A stretch of DNA of 64,000 nt from Chryseosolibacter sp964438975 (GCA_964438975.1 CAYTMU010000001.1:124001-188000); one strand, 5' to 3'; positions 1 through 9,311 are shown, numbered from the stretch's first letter. Made by a program: numbers and translations. Notes: a model not told the origin generated them from the letters alone.

Positions 1-986
1 TGCAGGAGCACGGCACTATTGATATACATAAGAAACTCTCCGTTTATCTTCCCGAGTTGAAAGGCACCAACAAGAAAAACATCATTATTGCGGACATACT
101 CGCACACCATGCAGGACTGGCACCATTCGTTCCGCTCTGGCCTCTCACATTAGAAGGTCCGGCGCTCAAACCGATCTATTACAGCTCGCAACAAAATGTC
201 AGTTATCCGCTTCAGATCGCACCGTCCCTTTTTGGCTCCCCCATTCTGAGAGACAGTGTCTGGTCGTGGATCGCACATTCGAAGATGATGGACAAACGGG
301 CCCGGACCCCCTACCCCTACCGATATAGCGATCTTGGGTTTATGATGCTCAAACACCTGGCAGAACGGACACTGAATCAACCCATGGAAGACTTTTTGCG
401 GCAAAATTTCTACGATCCACTTGGGGCGTACAGCCTGGGCTACACACCACTCGACCGCTTTCCGGCGAAAATGATCGCTCCAACCGAACTCGATACATTA
501 TTTCGGGGAGGGCTCCTCATCGGAACAGTCCATGACGAACGCGCCGCCATGCTGGGCGGCGTGAGTGGTCACGCAGGCCTGTTCGGTACCGCGAACGATC
601 TGTCAAAACTCGGGCAGATGTTGCTGGAGAAGGGATCTTACGGGGGATTGCGCTATTACAAACCTGAAACGGTCGAACTTTTTACGGCGAAATATTACGA
701 ATCCAGCCGACGCGGGTTAGGGTGGGACAAACCCGTTCAGGGCGAATGGAGAAGTCCAACTTCGATTTTTGCGTCCCCCTCAACCTTTGGGCATACAGGT
801 TTTACAGGTACATGTCTATGGGTTGACCCTGAATTTGATCTCGTGTATATTTTCCTTTCAAACCGGGTATTTCCCGACCGCAGTGACAAACTTATTCAGG
901 CAAATATCCGTTCTCGAATTCAGGACGTCATCTATGAGGCGGTTTTCAACTTTCGTAAAATCAACGAAAATGTGAAATTTGAGTGA
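1..986 (+). CDS. Serine hydrolase, beta-lactamase (class C/PBP-like) fold, 5' truncated by window
   Basis: The reading frame is open from base 3, so the gene begins upstream and only its last 327 residues are here. The fold is that of class C beta-lactamase/D-Ala-D-Ala carboxypeptidase proteins: a YSD triad (YxN equivalent) in 'YRYSDLGF', the segment 'GGVSGHAGLFGTANDLSKLG' typical of the family, and HTGFTG as the KTG-box equivalent near the C-terminus. The nucleophile SxxK motif should lie before the window. In Bacteroidota such domains are often the C-terminal half of a GH3 beta-N-acetylglucosaminidase fusion that sits just before bshA. The position here fits that, but the GH3 half cannot be seen. 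A role in cell-wall recycling is inference. Confidence 0.85.
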   Translation, partial: QEHGTIDIHKKLSVYLPELKGTNKKNIIIADILAHHAGLAPFVPLWPLTLEGPALKPIYYSSQQNVSYPLQIAPSLFGSPILRDSVWSWIAHSKMMDKRARTPYPYRYSDLGFMMLKHLAERTLNQPMEDFLRQNFYDPLGAYSLGYTPLDRFPAKMIAPTELDTLFRGGLLIGTVHDERAAMLGGVSGHAGLFGTANDLSKLGQMLLEKGSYGGLRYYKPETVELFTAKYYESSRRGLGWDKPVQGEWRSPTSIFASPSTFGHTGFTGTCLWVDPEFDLVYIFLSNRVFPDRSDKLIQANIRSRIQDVIYEAVFNFRKINENVKFE

Positions 987-1065
987 GGGCGATGCCGTGC
1001 TTACCCAGCCATAGACCCAGCCATTCAGGAAGGGTTTAGGTCGACGCCACTAAAACGACAGGACA

Positions 1066-2232
1066 GTGAATCGTATAAAAACAGGGATTGTCTGCTATCC
1101 GACTTTCGGCGGAAGCGGGGTAGTAGCCACTGAGTTAGGAAAAGGACTCGCCCAGGAAGGGCACGAAGTCCATTTTATTACCTACTCGCAGCCCTCCCGG
1201 CTGGATTTTCTGAACGAAAACCTCTTTTATCACGAGGTAAACACGCGTTCCTATCCCCTTTTTGAGTACGCCCCGTATGAACTTGCCCTTGCCAGCAAAA
1301 TGGTTAGCGTTGTCAAGAACGAACGCCTCGACCTGCTTCATGTTCATTATGCAATCCCTCACGCATCGGCAGCCTACATGGCGAAGCAGATCCTGAAGTC
1401 CCAGGGCATTGTCATCCCGGTGGTGACCACATTGCATGGAACCGATATTACACTGGTCGGAAAGGATCCGACATACGAACCAGCCGTTACGTTCAGCATC
1501 AATCAGTCTGATGGGGTGACGGCAGTTTCGGAAGACCTTCGCAAGGAAACCTACAATTCGTTTAAGGTCACCCGGGATATAGAAGTGATCCCCAATTTTA
1601 TCGATCTCGAAAAATTCAAGAAGCAAAAGAAAGACCACTTCAAGAAGGCTATTTGTCCGAACGGGGAATCGCTGATCGTTCATACTTCCAACTTCCGGGA
1701 GGTCAAACGTGTCCTTGATGTAGTCCGGATATTCAATAATATCGTAAGAGAGATCCCAGCAAAGCTACTGATGATCGGCGACGGACCTGAGCGGGACGAC
1801 GCCGAAAACCTTTGCCGGGAATTGGGAATTGCAGAGGATGTCCGTTTCCTGGGGAAATTGGAAGCGGTAGAGGAAGTGCTTTCCGTGGCGGATCTTTTTG
1901 TTATGCCCTCGGCAAAGGAAAGCTTTGGGCTCGCAGCGCTGGAGGCGATGGCGTGTGAGGTGCCGGTGATCTCCAGCAATACCGGCGGACTCCCTGAGTT
2001 GAATGTACAAGGGGAGACGGGGTTTCTCAGCTTAGTAGGCGATATAGAGGACATGACGCAGAAGGCACTTTTCGTTCTGGATCCCACTAACCTCCCGCGA
2101 TTTAAAGAGAATGCGCTCCGGCGGGCGAAAGAATTTGACATTTCGCGCATCCTGCCGTTGTATGAATCGTATTATGAACAGGTGATGGAAGCAACGGCGA
2201 GCAAGGCCGCTCTTGCGAAAGGTCTATCTTGA
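1066..2232 (+). CDS. bshA: N-acetyl-alpha-D-glucosaminyl L-malate synthase BshA
   Basis: This is a GT4-family glycosyltransferase that joins GlcNAc from UDP-GlcNAc to L-malate, the first step of bacillithiol synthesis, in the cytosol. The start is a GTG giving the family N-terminus 'IKTGIVCYPTFGGSGVVA', which marks BshA among GT4 enzymes. The C-terminal half holds the nucleotide-sugar motif 'ESFGLAALEAMACEVPVI' followed by SSNTGGLPE. The 388-residue length is normal (about 375-390). It lies 79 bp after the hydrolase, without a visible hairpin between them. BshB and BshC are not in the window. The identification is strong from the N-terminal signature. Confidence 0.93.
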   Translation: MNRIKTGIVCYPTFGGSGVVATELGKGLAQEGHEVHFITYSQPSRLDFLNENLFYHEVNTRSYPLFEYAPYELALASKMVSVVKNERLDLLHVHYAIPHASAAYMAKQILKSQGIVIPVVTTLHGTDITLVGKDPTYEPAVTFSINQSDGVTAVSEDLRKETYNSFKVTRDIEVIPNFIDLEKFKKQKKDHFKKAICPNGESLIVHTSNFREVKRVLDVVRIFNNIVREIPAKLLMIGDGPERDDAENLCRELGIAEDVRFLGKLEAVEEVLSVADLFVMPSAKESFGLAALEAMACEVPVISSNTGGLPELNVQGETGFLSLVGDIEDMTQKALFVLDPTNLPRFKENALRRAKEFDISRILPLYESYYEQVMEATASKAALAKGLS

Positions 2233-2257
2233 AAGTATAATCAAAAATCTGTTTTGT

Positions 2258-2965
2258 ATGTCTGAAAATATTGAATCCGGAAAAACCAGTGGCGGCACTC
2301 GTACACCCGCGTCCGGAAACAACATTTCGCCGCGGAATAAGGGGAGCAAGCAACTCTTTAATAATCCAATTCTGGAGAGACTGTCAAGGACCCACATCTC
2401 GATTCCGCTGATTATTTTTGGCGCCTATTCGGTCGGCCTCCTGTATTGGAGTGTCACACACACATCGCTTTCTCTTTGGGCAACACTTGGACTCTTCGTC
2501 CTGGGACTGCTGACGTTCACATTTGTTGAGTACCTCGTACACCGATATGTGTACCACGTCAGTACGCATACCGAATGGAGAAAGACATTTCAGTATAAAG
2601 CTCACGGCGTACACCACGAGTTTCCGAAAGACAAGGACCGGCTGGCGATGCCGCCACTCCTGAGTATTACCGTAGCAACTATTCTATTGCTATTGTTTCG
2701 ATTAGTGATGGGTGATCTTACATTCGCATTCCTTCCGGGATTCCTCGTTGGCTATGCGTCGTATCTCGCTATTCATTACATCGTTCATATCTATCAGCCG
2801 CCGAAGAATTTCTTTCGCGTGCTGTGGATCAATCATAGTATCCATCACTATAAGGACGGAGATTCGGTTTTTGGAGTATCCTCCCCGTTGTGGGATTATA
2901 TATTCGGAACAATCCGCCCGAAGAACAAGGACCGGTCCGGAACAGGCGCTTCGCAGCCCTCCTGA
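2258..2965 (+). CDS. Sterol desaturase/fatty acid hydroxylase superfamily membrane protein
   Basis: A 235-residue membrane protein of the di-iron hydroxylase superfamily. Histidine clusters are visible in order: HRYVYH, HGVHH and a later HSIHH, with an additional H in 'IHYIVHIY', the expected set of iron ligands. Hydrophobic stretches precede and separate them, so it is an integral membrane enzyme with a cytosolic active site. The likely reaction is hydroxylation of a fatty acyl chain; in Bacteroidota related enzymes act on sphingolipid or hydroxy-fatty-acid synthesis, but the substrate cannot be read from sequence. I chose the ATG at 2258. An upstream in-frame TTG at 2213 would overlap bshA and add a non-conserved leader. 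Confidence 0.85.
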   Translation: MSENIESGKTSGGTRTPASGNNISPRNKGSKQLFNNPILERLSRTHISIPLIIFGAYSVGLLYWSVTHTSLSLWATLGLFVLGLLTFTFVEYLVHRYVYHVSTHTEWRKTFQYKAHGVHHEFPKDKDRLAMPPLLSITVATILLLLFRLVMGDLTFAFLPGFLVGYASYLAIHYIVHIYQPPKNFFRVLWINHSIHHYKDGDSVFGVSSPLWDYIFGTIRPKNKDRSGTGASQPS

Positions 2966-3079
2966 GCCGCGCGCGCTTCCGCCCCCTCCGTTCAAATCTT
3001 TTTGCATTCGTTGGTGGGAATATAGATAGGGAACCTGAAACACATTTCCGAAATTAATGGTTGTAACAGAAACTTCCCT

Positions 3080-4177
3080 ATGTCAGGTTACCGCTTTTCT
3101 AAATTCACGCCTCCACCGAACACCGAAGGTAGCGATTTTGAGAAATTGCTGAAGTATTTCATGCAGCTTGTCCTGATCACGTCCGGAGACATTGCCGAAG
3201 CGTTGCAATGGCTGACCGAGGTAGACCGGCAATACAAACTAACGAGTTCCGATTACGGCATCGGCGACTTCATTGAAGACCTAAAGAAGAACGGGTACAT
3301 CACGGACGAAGGTCCGAAAGGCGAATTCAAGTTGAAACCGCGTTCCGAGCAGCGCTTACGTCAATCAGCGCTTGAGGAGATCTTCGGTAAATTAAAGAGA
3401 TCGAAATCCGGCGAGCACAACACGCAAAACAGCGGACGGGGCGACGAGCAGACCACTGAAAAAAGGGAATACGAATTTGGTGACACGCTCGAACAGATCT
3501 CAATCACAGATTCACTGCGGAATGCACAAATCAACCACGGGCTCGACAGCTTCCTGTTGACTGAAGACGACCTCGAAGTCATGGAGAGCGAATTCAAGAC
3601 GCAAACATCTACCGTCCTGATGATCGACATCTCCCATTCGATGATCCTTTACGGAGAAGACCGCATCACACCGGCCAAGAAGGTTGCCATGGCACTCGCT
3701 GAATTGATCACAAAGAAATATCCCAAAGACACACTCGATGTGATCGTCTTCGGTGATGATGCGTGGCAAATTGAAATTAAGGACTTGCCATATCTGAAAG
3801 TCGGTCCCTATCATACCAATACCGTGGCTGGTCTCGAATTAGCCATGGATATTCTCAGACGCCGTAAGAATCAGAACAAGCAGATATTCATGATCACTGA
3901 CGGTAAACCCACCTGTGTCAGGCACGGGATCAAATATTATAAGAACGCTTTCGGTCTTGATGAAAAGATATTAGGTAAGACCTTGAACCTCGCCGCCCAA
4001 CTCAAAAAGATCAAGATTCCCGTGACTACATTTATGATCGCAACAGACCCCTATCTCAAGGCGTTTGTGCGGGAGTTTACGAAAGCGAACAACGGCAATG
4101 CATACTATAGCTCACTCCAGGGACTGGGAAATCTCGTATTTGAAGATTTCAGGAGAAACCGACGCAAGACGCTGTAG
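3080..4177 (+). CDS. VWA-domain protein, partner of the adjacent MoxR-like ATPase
   Basis: A 365-residue cytosolic protein with no signal peptide. Residues 1-100 are helical and of unknown function, 105-135 form a charged linker, and a von Willebrand factor A domain fills about 175-360. The MIDAS metal site is intact: D183-I-S185-H-S187, a threonine in 'YHTNTVAG', and D in 'MITDGKPT'. VWA proteins coded next to MoxR AAA ATPases generally act as the adaptor that the ATPase remodels, as in the BchD/BchI and CbbO/CbbQ pairs. The AAA gene follows after 51 bp, so the two probably form a complex. The client is unknown. Confidence 0.88.
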   Translation: MSGYRFSKFTPPPNTEGSDFEKLLKYFMQLVLITSGDIAEALQWLTEVDRQYKLTSSDYGIGDFIEDLKKNGYITDEGPKGEFKLKPRSEQRLRQSALEEIFGKLKRSKSGEHNTQNSGRGDEQTTEKREYEFGDTLEQISITDSLRNAQINHGLDSFLLTEDDLEVMESEFKTQTSTVLMIDISHSMILYGEDRITPAKKVAMALAELITKKYPKDTLDVIVFGDDAWQIEIKDLPYLKVGPYHTNTVAGLELAMDILRRRKNQNKQIFMITDGKPTCVRHGIKYYKNAFGLDEKILGKTLNLAAQLKKIKIPVTTFMIATDPYLKAFVREFTKANNGNAYYSSLQGLGNLVFEDFRRNRRKTL

Positions 4178-4228
4178 GGCGGTCGTCCACATACCAACGG
4201 CACAATAAGTTTAATCATTCAAAATAGC

Positions 4229-5731
4229 ATGACCCGACAGAAGACACTGGGAGAATTAAGAAAATCAGGATACAAGTCCCGATCCATTAAGGAGGAATTA
4301 CGCGATAACCTCATCGCACGCTTGCGCAAGAAGGAGAGCGTATTCACCGGGATCTGGGGCTATGAGGAAACCGTTATCCCGGATCTTGAAAGAGCTATCC
4401 TTGCGGGACATGATATCAACCTGTTGGGATTGAGAGGCCAGGCAAAGACGCGGCTTGCAAGACTAATGGTCGGCCTGCTTGATGAATACATCCCGATCAT
4501 CGGTGGGTCAGAACTCAACGACGATCCACTTCAACCGCTATCGCGTTACGGTAAAGACAAAGTCGCGGAGCTGGGCGACAGCACTCCCATTACATGGCTT
4601 CATCGAGACGATCGCTACACCGAGAAGCTCGCAACACCCGATGTATCTGTCGCCGACCTGATTGGCGACGTAGACCCGATCAAGGCCGCAACACTGAAGC
4701 TGTCATACGCTGACGAGCGAGTAATCCACTTCGGGCTGATTCCCAGGTCGAACCGCTGTATCTTTGTGATCAACGAAATCCCCGATCTGCAGGCACGCAT
4801 ACAGGTCTCGTTGTTCAACATTCTTCAGGAAGGAGACATCCAGATCCGTGGATTCAAACTCCGGTTACCGCTCGACATTCAGTTTGTATTCACGGCGAAC
4901 CCGGAGGACTACACCAACCGTGGAAGTATTGTCACTCCCTTGAAAGATCGCATCGACAGCCAGATCATTACCCACTATCCAAAGACCCTCGAAATAGGGA
5001 AACGGATTACGCACCAAGAAGCACGTCTGAAAGAAGAACAGAAAATCGTTGCGGCAAACGAGCTGGCCCGGGATCTTATCGAACAGATCGCGTTCGAAGC
5101 GCGGAAGAGCGAGTACGTGGATGCGAAGAGCGGAGTATCTGCGCGGCTCACGATCTCGGCATATGAAAATCTCATCGCGGCGGCAGAGCGAAGAGGCATT
5201 ATCAATAACGAGAAGATCGTATACGTACGGATCGCGGACTTTGTCGGCGTTATCCCGGCCATCACTGGAAAAGTAGAGCTCGTTTACGAAGGAGAGCAAG
5301 AAGGACCTAACATTGTAGCGCAGAATCTTGTTGGCAAAGCGATCAGGAGCCAGTTCCTGAACTACTTTCCCGATCCCGACAAATTCCGAAAACAAAAGGA
5401 GAAAAGTCCGTACCGCAAGATCACCGAGTGGTTTGGCGATGGAAACAGCATTGATCTCTTACATGAGATGACACAGTCAGAGTTCGAAAAAGCGCTCAAG
5501 TCCATTCCTGGCCTAGCAGACCTCGTGAATGAGTTTCACAAGCATCAGGATGCGGCGACCAAACTCTTCCTGATGGAATTCGCGCTACACGGACTCGCTG
5601 AGTTCAGTCAGCTTAGCAAGCACCATCTGTCTGCCGGACTTCAGTTCAAAGACCTTCTCAGCAGCATGTTTACATTGCCGCGTCCGGATCAGGAAGACGA
5701 TGACGACGAAGCAATCGGTGGGAATTTTTAA
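4229..5731 (+). CDS. MoxR/ChlI-like AAA+ ATPase
   Basis: A 500-residue AAA+ protein of the magnesium-chelatase/MoxR group. The Walker A is GLRGQAKT (residues 67-74), with alanine in place of the usual glycine before the lysine. Walker B reads IFVINEI (178-184), where asparagine replaces the usual aspartate before the glutamate. Sensor-1-like TANPEDYTNRG follows at 222-232, and R241 in 'LKDRIDSQ' is a candidate arginine finger. A helical C-terminal half and an acidic tail (QEDDDDEA) complete it. The ATPase probably forms a ring and works with the VWA protein upstream. The AlbA_2 gene begins 5 bp later, so the three are likely one transcript. Weak hydrolysis is possible but untested. Confidence 0.88.
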   Translation: MTRQKTLGELRKSGYKSRSIKEELRDNLIARLRKKESVFTGIWGYEETVIPDLERAILAGHDINLLGLRGQAKTRLARLMVGLLDEYIPIIGGSELNDDPLQPLSRYGKDKVAELGDSTPITWLHRDDRYTEKLATPDVSVADLIGDVDPIKAATLKLSYADERVIHFGLIPRSNRCIFVINEIPDLQARIQVSLFNILQEGDIQIRGFKLRLPLDIQFVFTANPEDYTNRGSIVTPLKDRIDSQIITHYPKTLEIGKRITHQEARLKEEQKIVAANELARDLIEQIAFEARKSEYVDAKSGVSARLTISAYENLIAAAERRGIINNEKIVYVRIADFVGVIPAITGKVELVYEGEQEGPNIVAQNLVGKAIRSQFLNYFPDPDKFRKQKEKSPYRKITEWFGDGNSIDLLHEMTQSEFEKALKSIPGLADLVNEFHKHQDAATKLFLMEFALHGLAEFSQLSKHHLSAGLQFKDLLSSMFTLPRPDQEDDDDEAIGGNF

Positions 5732-5736
5732 CGATC

Positions 5737-6411
5737 ATGAACAGGCCGCAAGAGACTTCCGTTTTTCAGGCGCGGCAGGTTCGCCATCTCAGACATCTTG
5801 TTTCACAAGGTGAGGGGACGTCCCTTGAGTTCAAACGCAAAGCGACCCATCCTGACAAGATCGTGAGAGAAATGATCGCCTTCGCGAATTCAGGAGGAGG
5901 GATCCTTCTGGTAGGTATTGCCGACAATGGGGAGATGGCGGGCCTCAAGCATCCTGAAGAAGACGCATACGTAATTCAGAGATCACTCCTAAAGTGTTCA
6001 CCGGAACTTCCGGTGACGGAGCTATTCATCCCTATCGGGAACAGTCGGCACGTCATCCTGTATCGCATTGGAGACAGCGAGAACAAGCCACACTACTTTG
6101 TCGATGCGGAAAAGAAAGAGGCCTACGTCCGCGTGAACGACCAAAGCATCAAAGCCAGTCGGGAGGTTCGAGAGATCACTCGGCGCTCACAGCAGAAAAA
6201 AGACATTCGGTTTCATTACGGCGAACATGAGCACACGCTGATGCGCTACCTCGACGCTAAGAATACGATCACACTAAATCAATTTATGGAACTGAGTGGT
6301 CTACGAAGATATCATGCTTCGCGCAAACTGGTGCTGCTGGTTCTGGCGAACGTACTCAAGGTCACTCCACATGAGAAAGGCGATATCTTTTCGATATCGA
6401 ACCCGCGATAA
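5737..6411 (+). CDS. AlbA_2 (Schlafen-type) putative nucleic-acid-binding protein
   Basis: A 224-residue protein. Residues 20-135 match the AlbA_2/Schlafen AAA_4-type fold: 'GEGTSLEFKRK' followed by 'IAFANSGGGILLVGIADNG', the family signature. A winged-helix-like region at about 160-224 ('ITLNQFMELSGLRRYHASRKL') could bind DNA. AlbA_2 domains occur in transcription regulators and in RNA- or DNA-targeting proteins, so the name gives a likely ligand (nucleic acid) and not a pathway. It is translationally close to the MoxR-like ATPase (5 bp), which suggests that it is the third member or the effector of that system. That link is inference. Confidence 0.8.
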   Translation: MNRPQETSVFQARQVRHLRHLVSQGEGTSLEFKRKATHPDKIVREMIAFANSGGGILLVGIADNGEMAGLKHPEEDAYVIQRSLLKCSPELPVTELFIPIGNSRHVILYRIGDSENKPHYFVDAEKKEAYVRVNDQSIKASREVREITRRSQQKKDIRFHYGEHEHTLMRYLDAKNTITLNQFMELSGLRRYHASRKLVLLVLANVLKVTPHEKGDIFSISNPR

Positions 6412-6527
6412 TAGCTCCCCGGACTGATCTCAAGCGGGCAATAAGGTTAGTAAAAAAATTGCACTATAAAAAGTACAAGCTTCCCGTTGAATGTTTTACA
6501 TTTAGTAAACCAAGTTCTTTGTGAAGT

Positions 6528-7865
6528 ATGTCAAAAAACAGGAAGGAGAAGAAGATCTTCGTGCTCGACACGTCTGTAATAATCTATGAACACAATTCCA
6601 TTCTCAACTTTGATGAACACGATGTAGGAATCCCGATAACGGTCCTCGAGGAGTTAGATAACTTCAAGAAAGGCAACGACACAAAAAATTTCGAAGCGCG
6701 CGAATTCATCCGGCTGATTGATAAGCTGGCAAAAGGCCAGATGCTACACCAGTGGAACCCGTTGAACGGAAAAACGAAGGGAAAATTCAAAGTGTTGATG
6801 GACATGCACAGCGTGATCGACGCCAATCAAGTCTTCAACGAACAGAAGCCAGACCATCGAATTCTGAACTCGGCGCTTCAACTTCAGAAAGAAGAGCAGA
6901 GCCATCGCGTAATCCTTGTTTCCAAAGATGTGAACCTGCGACTGAAGGCGAAGGCTCTCGGCTTGCAGTCGGAGGACTACACGACCGGTAAAGTACAAAA
7001 CATATCGTCACTCTATACCGGTAAGACCATTGTGGACGATGCCGATCCCGACACTATAAACCTCCTTTACGACAAAGGTTATTGCCCACCAGCGGAGCTA
7101 CTCGGCAAGGCTGCTCCGATGAAGAACCATTACTACATTTTCAAAAGCGGTAAAAAATCTGCACTGGCTTACTTCAATCCGCTCAATGGCATGATGGAGC
7201 ATGTTGAGAAGAGGTCCGTGTACGGCGTTAAGCCACGCAACGCAGAGCAGACATTCGCCATTCACGCCGCTTTGAAACCAGAGATCAAACTGGTCTCAAT
7301 CCAGGGCGTAGCTGGTACCGGGAAAACACTGCTCGCGCTGGCTGCTGCTCTCGAACAAAAGCGCGCCTATAAACAGATCTATCTGGCGAGACCTATCGTA
7401 CCCCTCAGTAATAAAGACATTGGCTTCCTTCCCGGAGATATCAAATCGAAGGTCAACCCGTATATGGAACCGTTGTGGGATAATCTCAAGTTCATCCAGA
7501 ACCAGTACCAGGAATCTGATAAGGAATATTCCAAGATCACAGAAATGGTCAGCCAGGAGAAGCTTGTAATCACTCCACTCGCCTACATCAGGGGAAGGAG
7601 TTTGTCAAACATCTGCTTCATTGTAGATGAGGCCCAGAATCTCACTCCACACGAGGTAAAGACAATCATCACAAGAGCGGGCGAAAACACCAAGATCATT
7701 TTCACTGGCGACATCTACCAGATTGACACACCCTATCTCGACTCGCAGAGCAACGGGCTATCGACCTTGATTGACCGGCTGAAAGATCATGAGTTGTATG
7801 CCCATATCACGCTGGAGAAAGGGGAGCGTTCTGAATTGGCCAATTTGGCCAATTCCCTTTTGTAG
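6528..7865 (+). CDS. PhoH family ATPase with N-terminal PIN domain
   Basis: A 445-residue fusion of a PIN ribonuclease-like domain (about 10-150) and a PhoH P-loop helicase-like ATPase (about 235-445). PIN acidic residues are visible in 'FVLDTSVI' (D14), the EE pair at 41-42 and 'VSKDVNLR' (D134). The PhoH half has Walker A GVAGTGKT (260-267), 'YLARPIVPL', and Walker B 'FIVDEAQN'. PIN-PhoH proteins are proposed to unwind and cut RNA. The ATG is preceded by a 116-bp AT-rich spacer in which I see no clear -7 box. Length and architecture are normal for the family. The in vivo RNA targets are unknown. Confidence 0.92.
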   Translation: MSKNRKEKKIFVLDTSVIIYEHNSILNFDEHDVGIPITVLEELDNFKKGNDTKNFEAREFIRLIDKLAKGQMLHQWNPLNGKTKGKFKVLMDMHSVIDANQVFNEQKPDHRILNSALQLQKEEQSHRVILVSKDVNLRLKAKALGLQSEDYTTGKVQNISSLYTGKTIVDDADPDTINLLYDKGYCPPAELLGKAAPMKNHYYIFKSGKKSALAYFNPLNGMMEHVEKRSVYGVKPRNAEQTFAIHAALKPEIKLVSIQGVAGTGKTLLALAAALEQKRAYKQIYLARPIVPLSNKDIGFLPGDIKSKVNPYMEPLWDNLKFIQNQYQESDKEYSKITEMVSQEKLVITPLAYIRGRSLSNICFIVDEAQNLTPHEVKTIITRAGENTKIIFTGDIYQIDTPYLDSQSNGLSTLIDRLKDHELYAHITLEKGERSELANLANSLL

Positions 7866-8019
7866 ACTGCTCAAGCCGGTATTTAGGTCGAGAAGGCTAT
7901 CAGTGCCAACTCAAGAGTAAAAGTCCCAAAAATGGACTCGCTACACCATACCAACTCTCAAATTGGCCTGATTTCGAGGTTTTTTGCATTGGCCCGTCGT
8001 TCGCTTTAGGTAAGGCATA

Positions 8020-8295
8020 ATGCTAACCGATATGATTATACGACTTTTCTTCAAACGCCTTTCGGCTGTCAGGCAGGCGAACTACATGAAACGCCGCGGT
8101 ATTGTTGTTGGGACTCGAAGCAGAGAGGGCCGAATGAGCTACCTCTACATGGTCAACAACCTTTTCGCTGAGATCCTGTACGAAAACGATAATCCCGCAC
8201 TACGTGCCGAGACCGTCGTTGTTATGGAAGGATTGCAGAATTTGACCCGGCATTTGGAGAAGGACTTGCGAGAATCAGCGTTCCCTGTCAGATAA
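8020..8295 (+). CDS. Small conserved protein of unknown function (91 aa)
   Basis: A 91-residue basic N-terminus ('FFKRLSAVRQANYMKRRG') is followed by a compact segment with 'VVGTRSREGRMSYLYMVNNLF'. There is no signal peptide or membrane span and I recognise no named domain. The codon pattern looks like that of its neighbours and no competing frame is better. From memory, short proteins of this look are widespread in Cytophagales. It converges with sucD, whose stop codon lies 11 bp away. The 154 bp upstream hold no gene. A start at the ATG 12 bp downstream (8032) is also possible. Confidence 0.6.
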   Translation: MLTDMIIRLFFKRLSAVRQANYMKRRGIVVGTRSREGRMSYLYMVNNLFAEILYENDNPALRAETVVVMEGLQNLTRHLEKDLRESAFPVR

Positions 8296-8306
8296 GGGAA
8301 TGCTGG

Positions 8307-9188
8307 CTACTTTCTTCCTGAAAGTACCCGTACCATCGTCTCGCCGATATCGGCGGGCGAGTCAACAACGGTGATTCCGCACTCCTCCATAATCTTCATC
8401 TTGGCGGCAGCTGTATCTTCCGCACCGCCAATGATAGCTCCGGCGTGGCCCATGCGACGGCCAGGAGGAGCCGTCTGGCCCGCGATAAATCCAACCACGG
8501 GCTTCTTGTTGCCATTTTCTTTGACCCAGCGCGCGGCGACCGGCTCATAATTACCGCCGATCTCGCCAATCATCACGATTGCATCTGTTTCCGGATCCTC
8601 CATCAACATCTGGACAGCTTCTTTGGTCGGCGTCCCTATGATTGGGTCACCCCCGATACCAATGGCAGTCGAAATGCCGAGCCCAGCCTTGACGATCTGA
8701 TCCGCAGCCTCGTACGTCAGAGTACCCGACTTTGAAACGATACCAACCCGACCCTTCTTGAAGACAAACCCGGGCATGATCCCGACTTTTGCTTCACCCG
8801 GAGTGATTACCCCCGGACAGTTCGGGCCGATAAGCACGGCACCTTTACTCTGGATATACTTCTTGACGACGGTCATGTCCTTTACAGGGATACCTTCGGT
8901 TATAGCGACGATTACCTTGATTCCTGCCTCGGCAGACTCGAGGATTGCGTCTGCAGCGAATGCAGGGGGTACAAATATGATCGACACATCAGCACCCGTT
9001 TTCTCCACGGCTTCCTTCACGGTGTTGAAAACAGGCCGACCCAAATGCTCCGTACCTCCCTTTCCAGGCGTCACACCGCCCACGACGTTGGTACCGTATT
9101 CTATCATCTGACCGGCGTGGAACGAACCCTCCGACCCGGTGAACCCTTGAACGATAACGCGTGAATCTTTATTGACGAGGACACTCAT
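8307..9188 (-). CDS. sucD: Succinyl-CoA ligase, alpha subunit
   Basis: This subunit binds CoA and carries the phosphohistidine in the TCA-cycle conversion of succinyl-CoA to succinate with ATP or GTP formation. The N-terminal CoA-binding Rossmann fold begins 'RVIVQGFTGSEGSFHAGQM', followed by 'GPNCPGVITPG'. The active-site histidine is H248 in 'RRMGHAGAIIGG'. With the ATG at 9188 the protein has 293 residues, the usual length. The longer open frame to 9281 would add an unrelated leader and cover the promoter, so I rejected it. SucC is not adjacent. The gene stands alone on the minus strand with its own promoter. Confidence 0.96.
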   Translation of the reverse strand: MSVLVNKDSRVIVQGFTGSEGSFHAGQMIEYGTNVVGGVTPGKGGTEHLGRPVFNTVKEAVEKTGADVSIIFVPPAFAADAILESAEAGIKVIVAITEGIPVKDMTVVKKYIQSKGAVLIGPNCPGVITPGEAKVGIMPGFVFKKGRVGIVSKSGTLTYEAADQIVKAGLGISTAIGIGGDPIIGTPTKEAVQMLMEDPETDAIVMIGEIGGNYEPVAARWVKENGNKKPVVGFIAGQTAPPGRRMGHAGAIIGGAEDTAAAKMKIMEECGITVVDSPADIGETMVRVLSGRK

Positions 9189-9210
9189 GGAAATGAATTT
9201 TTTGGATGCA

Positions 9211-9241
9211 CAAAAATAGAATAATAATAGTTCCGGCCAAA
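9211..9241 (-). promoter_or_regulatory. Bacteroidota-type promoter of sucD
   Basis: On the minus strand there is a -33 TTTG (9241-9238), exactly 19 bases, and then a -7 box TATTTTTG (9218-9211), matching TTTG-N19-TAnnTTTG. The expected transcription start is near 9204, giving a leader of about 16 bases. This is the best promoter match in the window. Confidence 0.65.
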
Positions 9242-9311
9242 CGGATGAGTTGCCGGTCGCGAGTCGCCAGGAATGGATCAACTCACCAGAAGCTACTGTG
9301 GATACCTGGAT

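Noticed and set aside
987..1065. Possible tRNA in short spacers (also 7866-8019, 52339-52537, 54313-54527)
   Set aside because: No cloverleaf, no T-loop GGTTCGAATC pattern and no CCA-type ends were found.
3080..6411. Calling the VWA-AAA-AlbA_2 operon an anti-phage defence system
   Set aside because: There is no mobile or defence-island context and no nuclease or toxin domain, so only the operon itself is reported.
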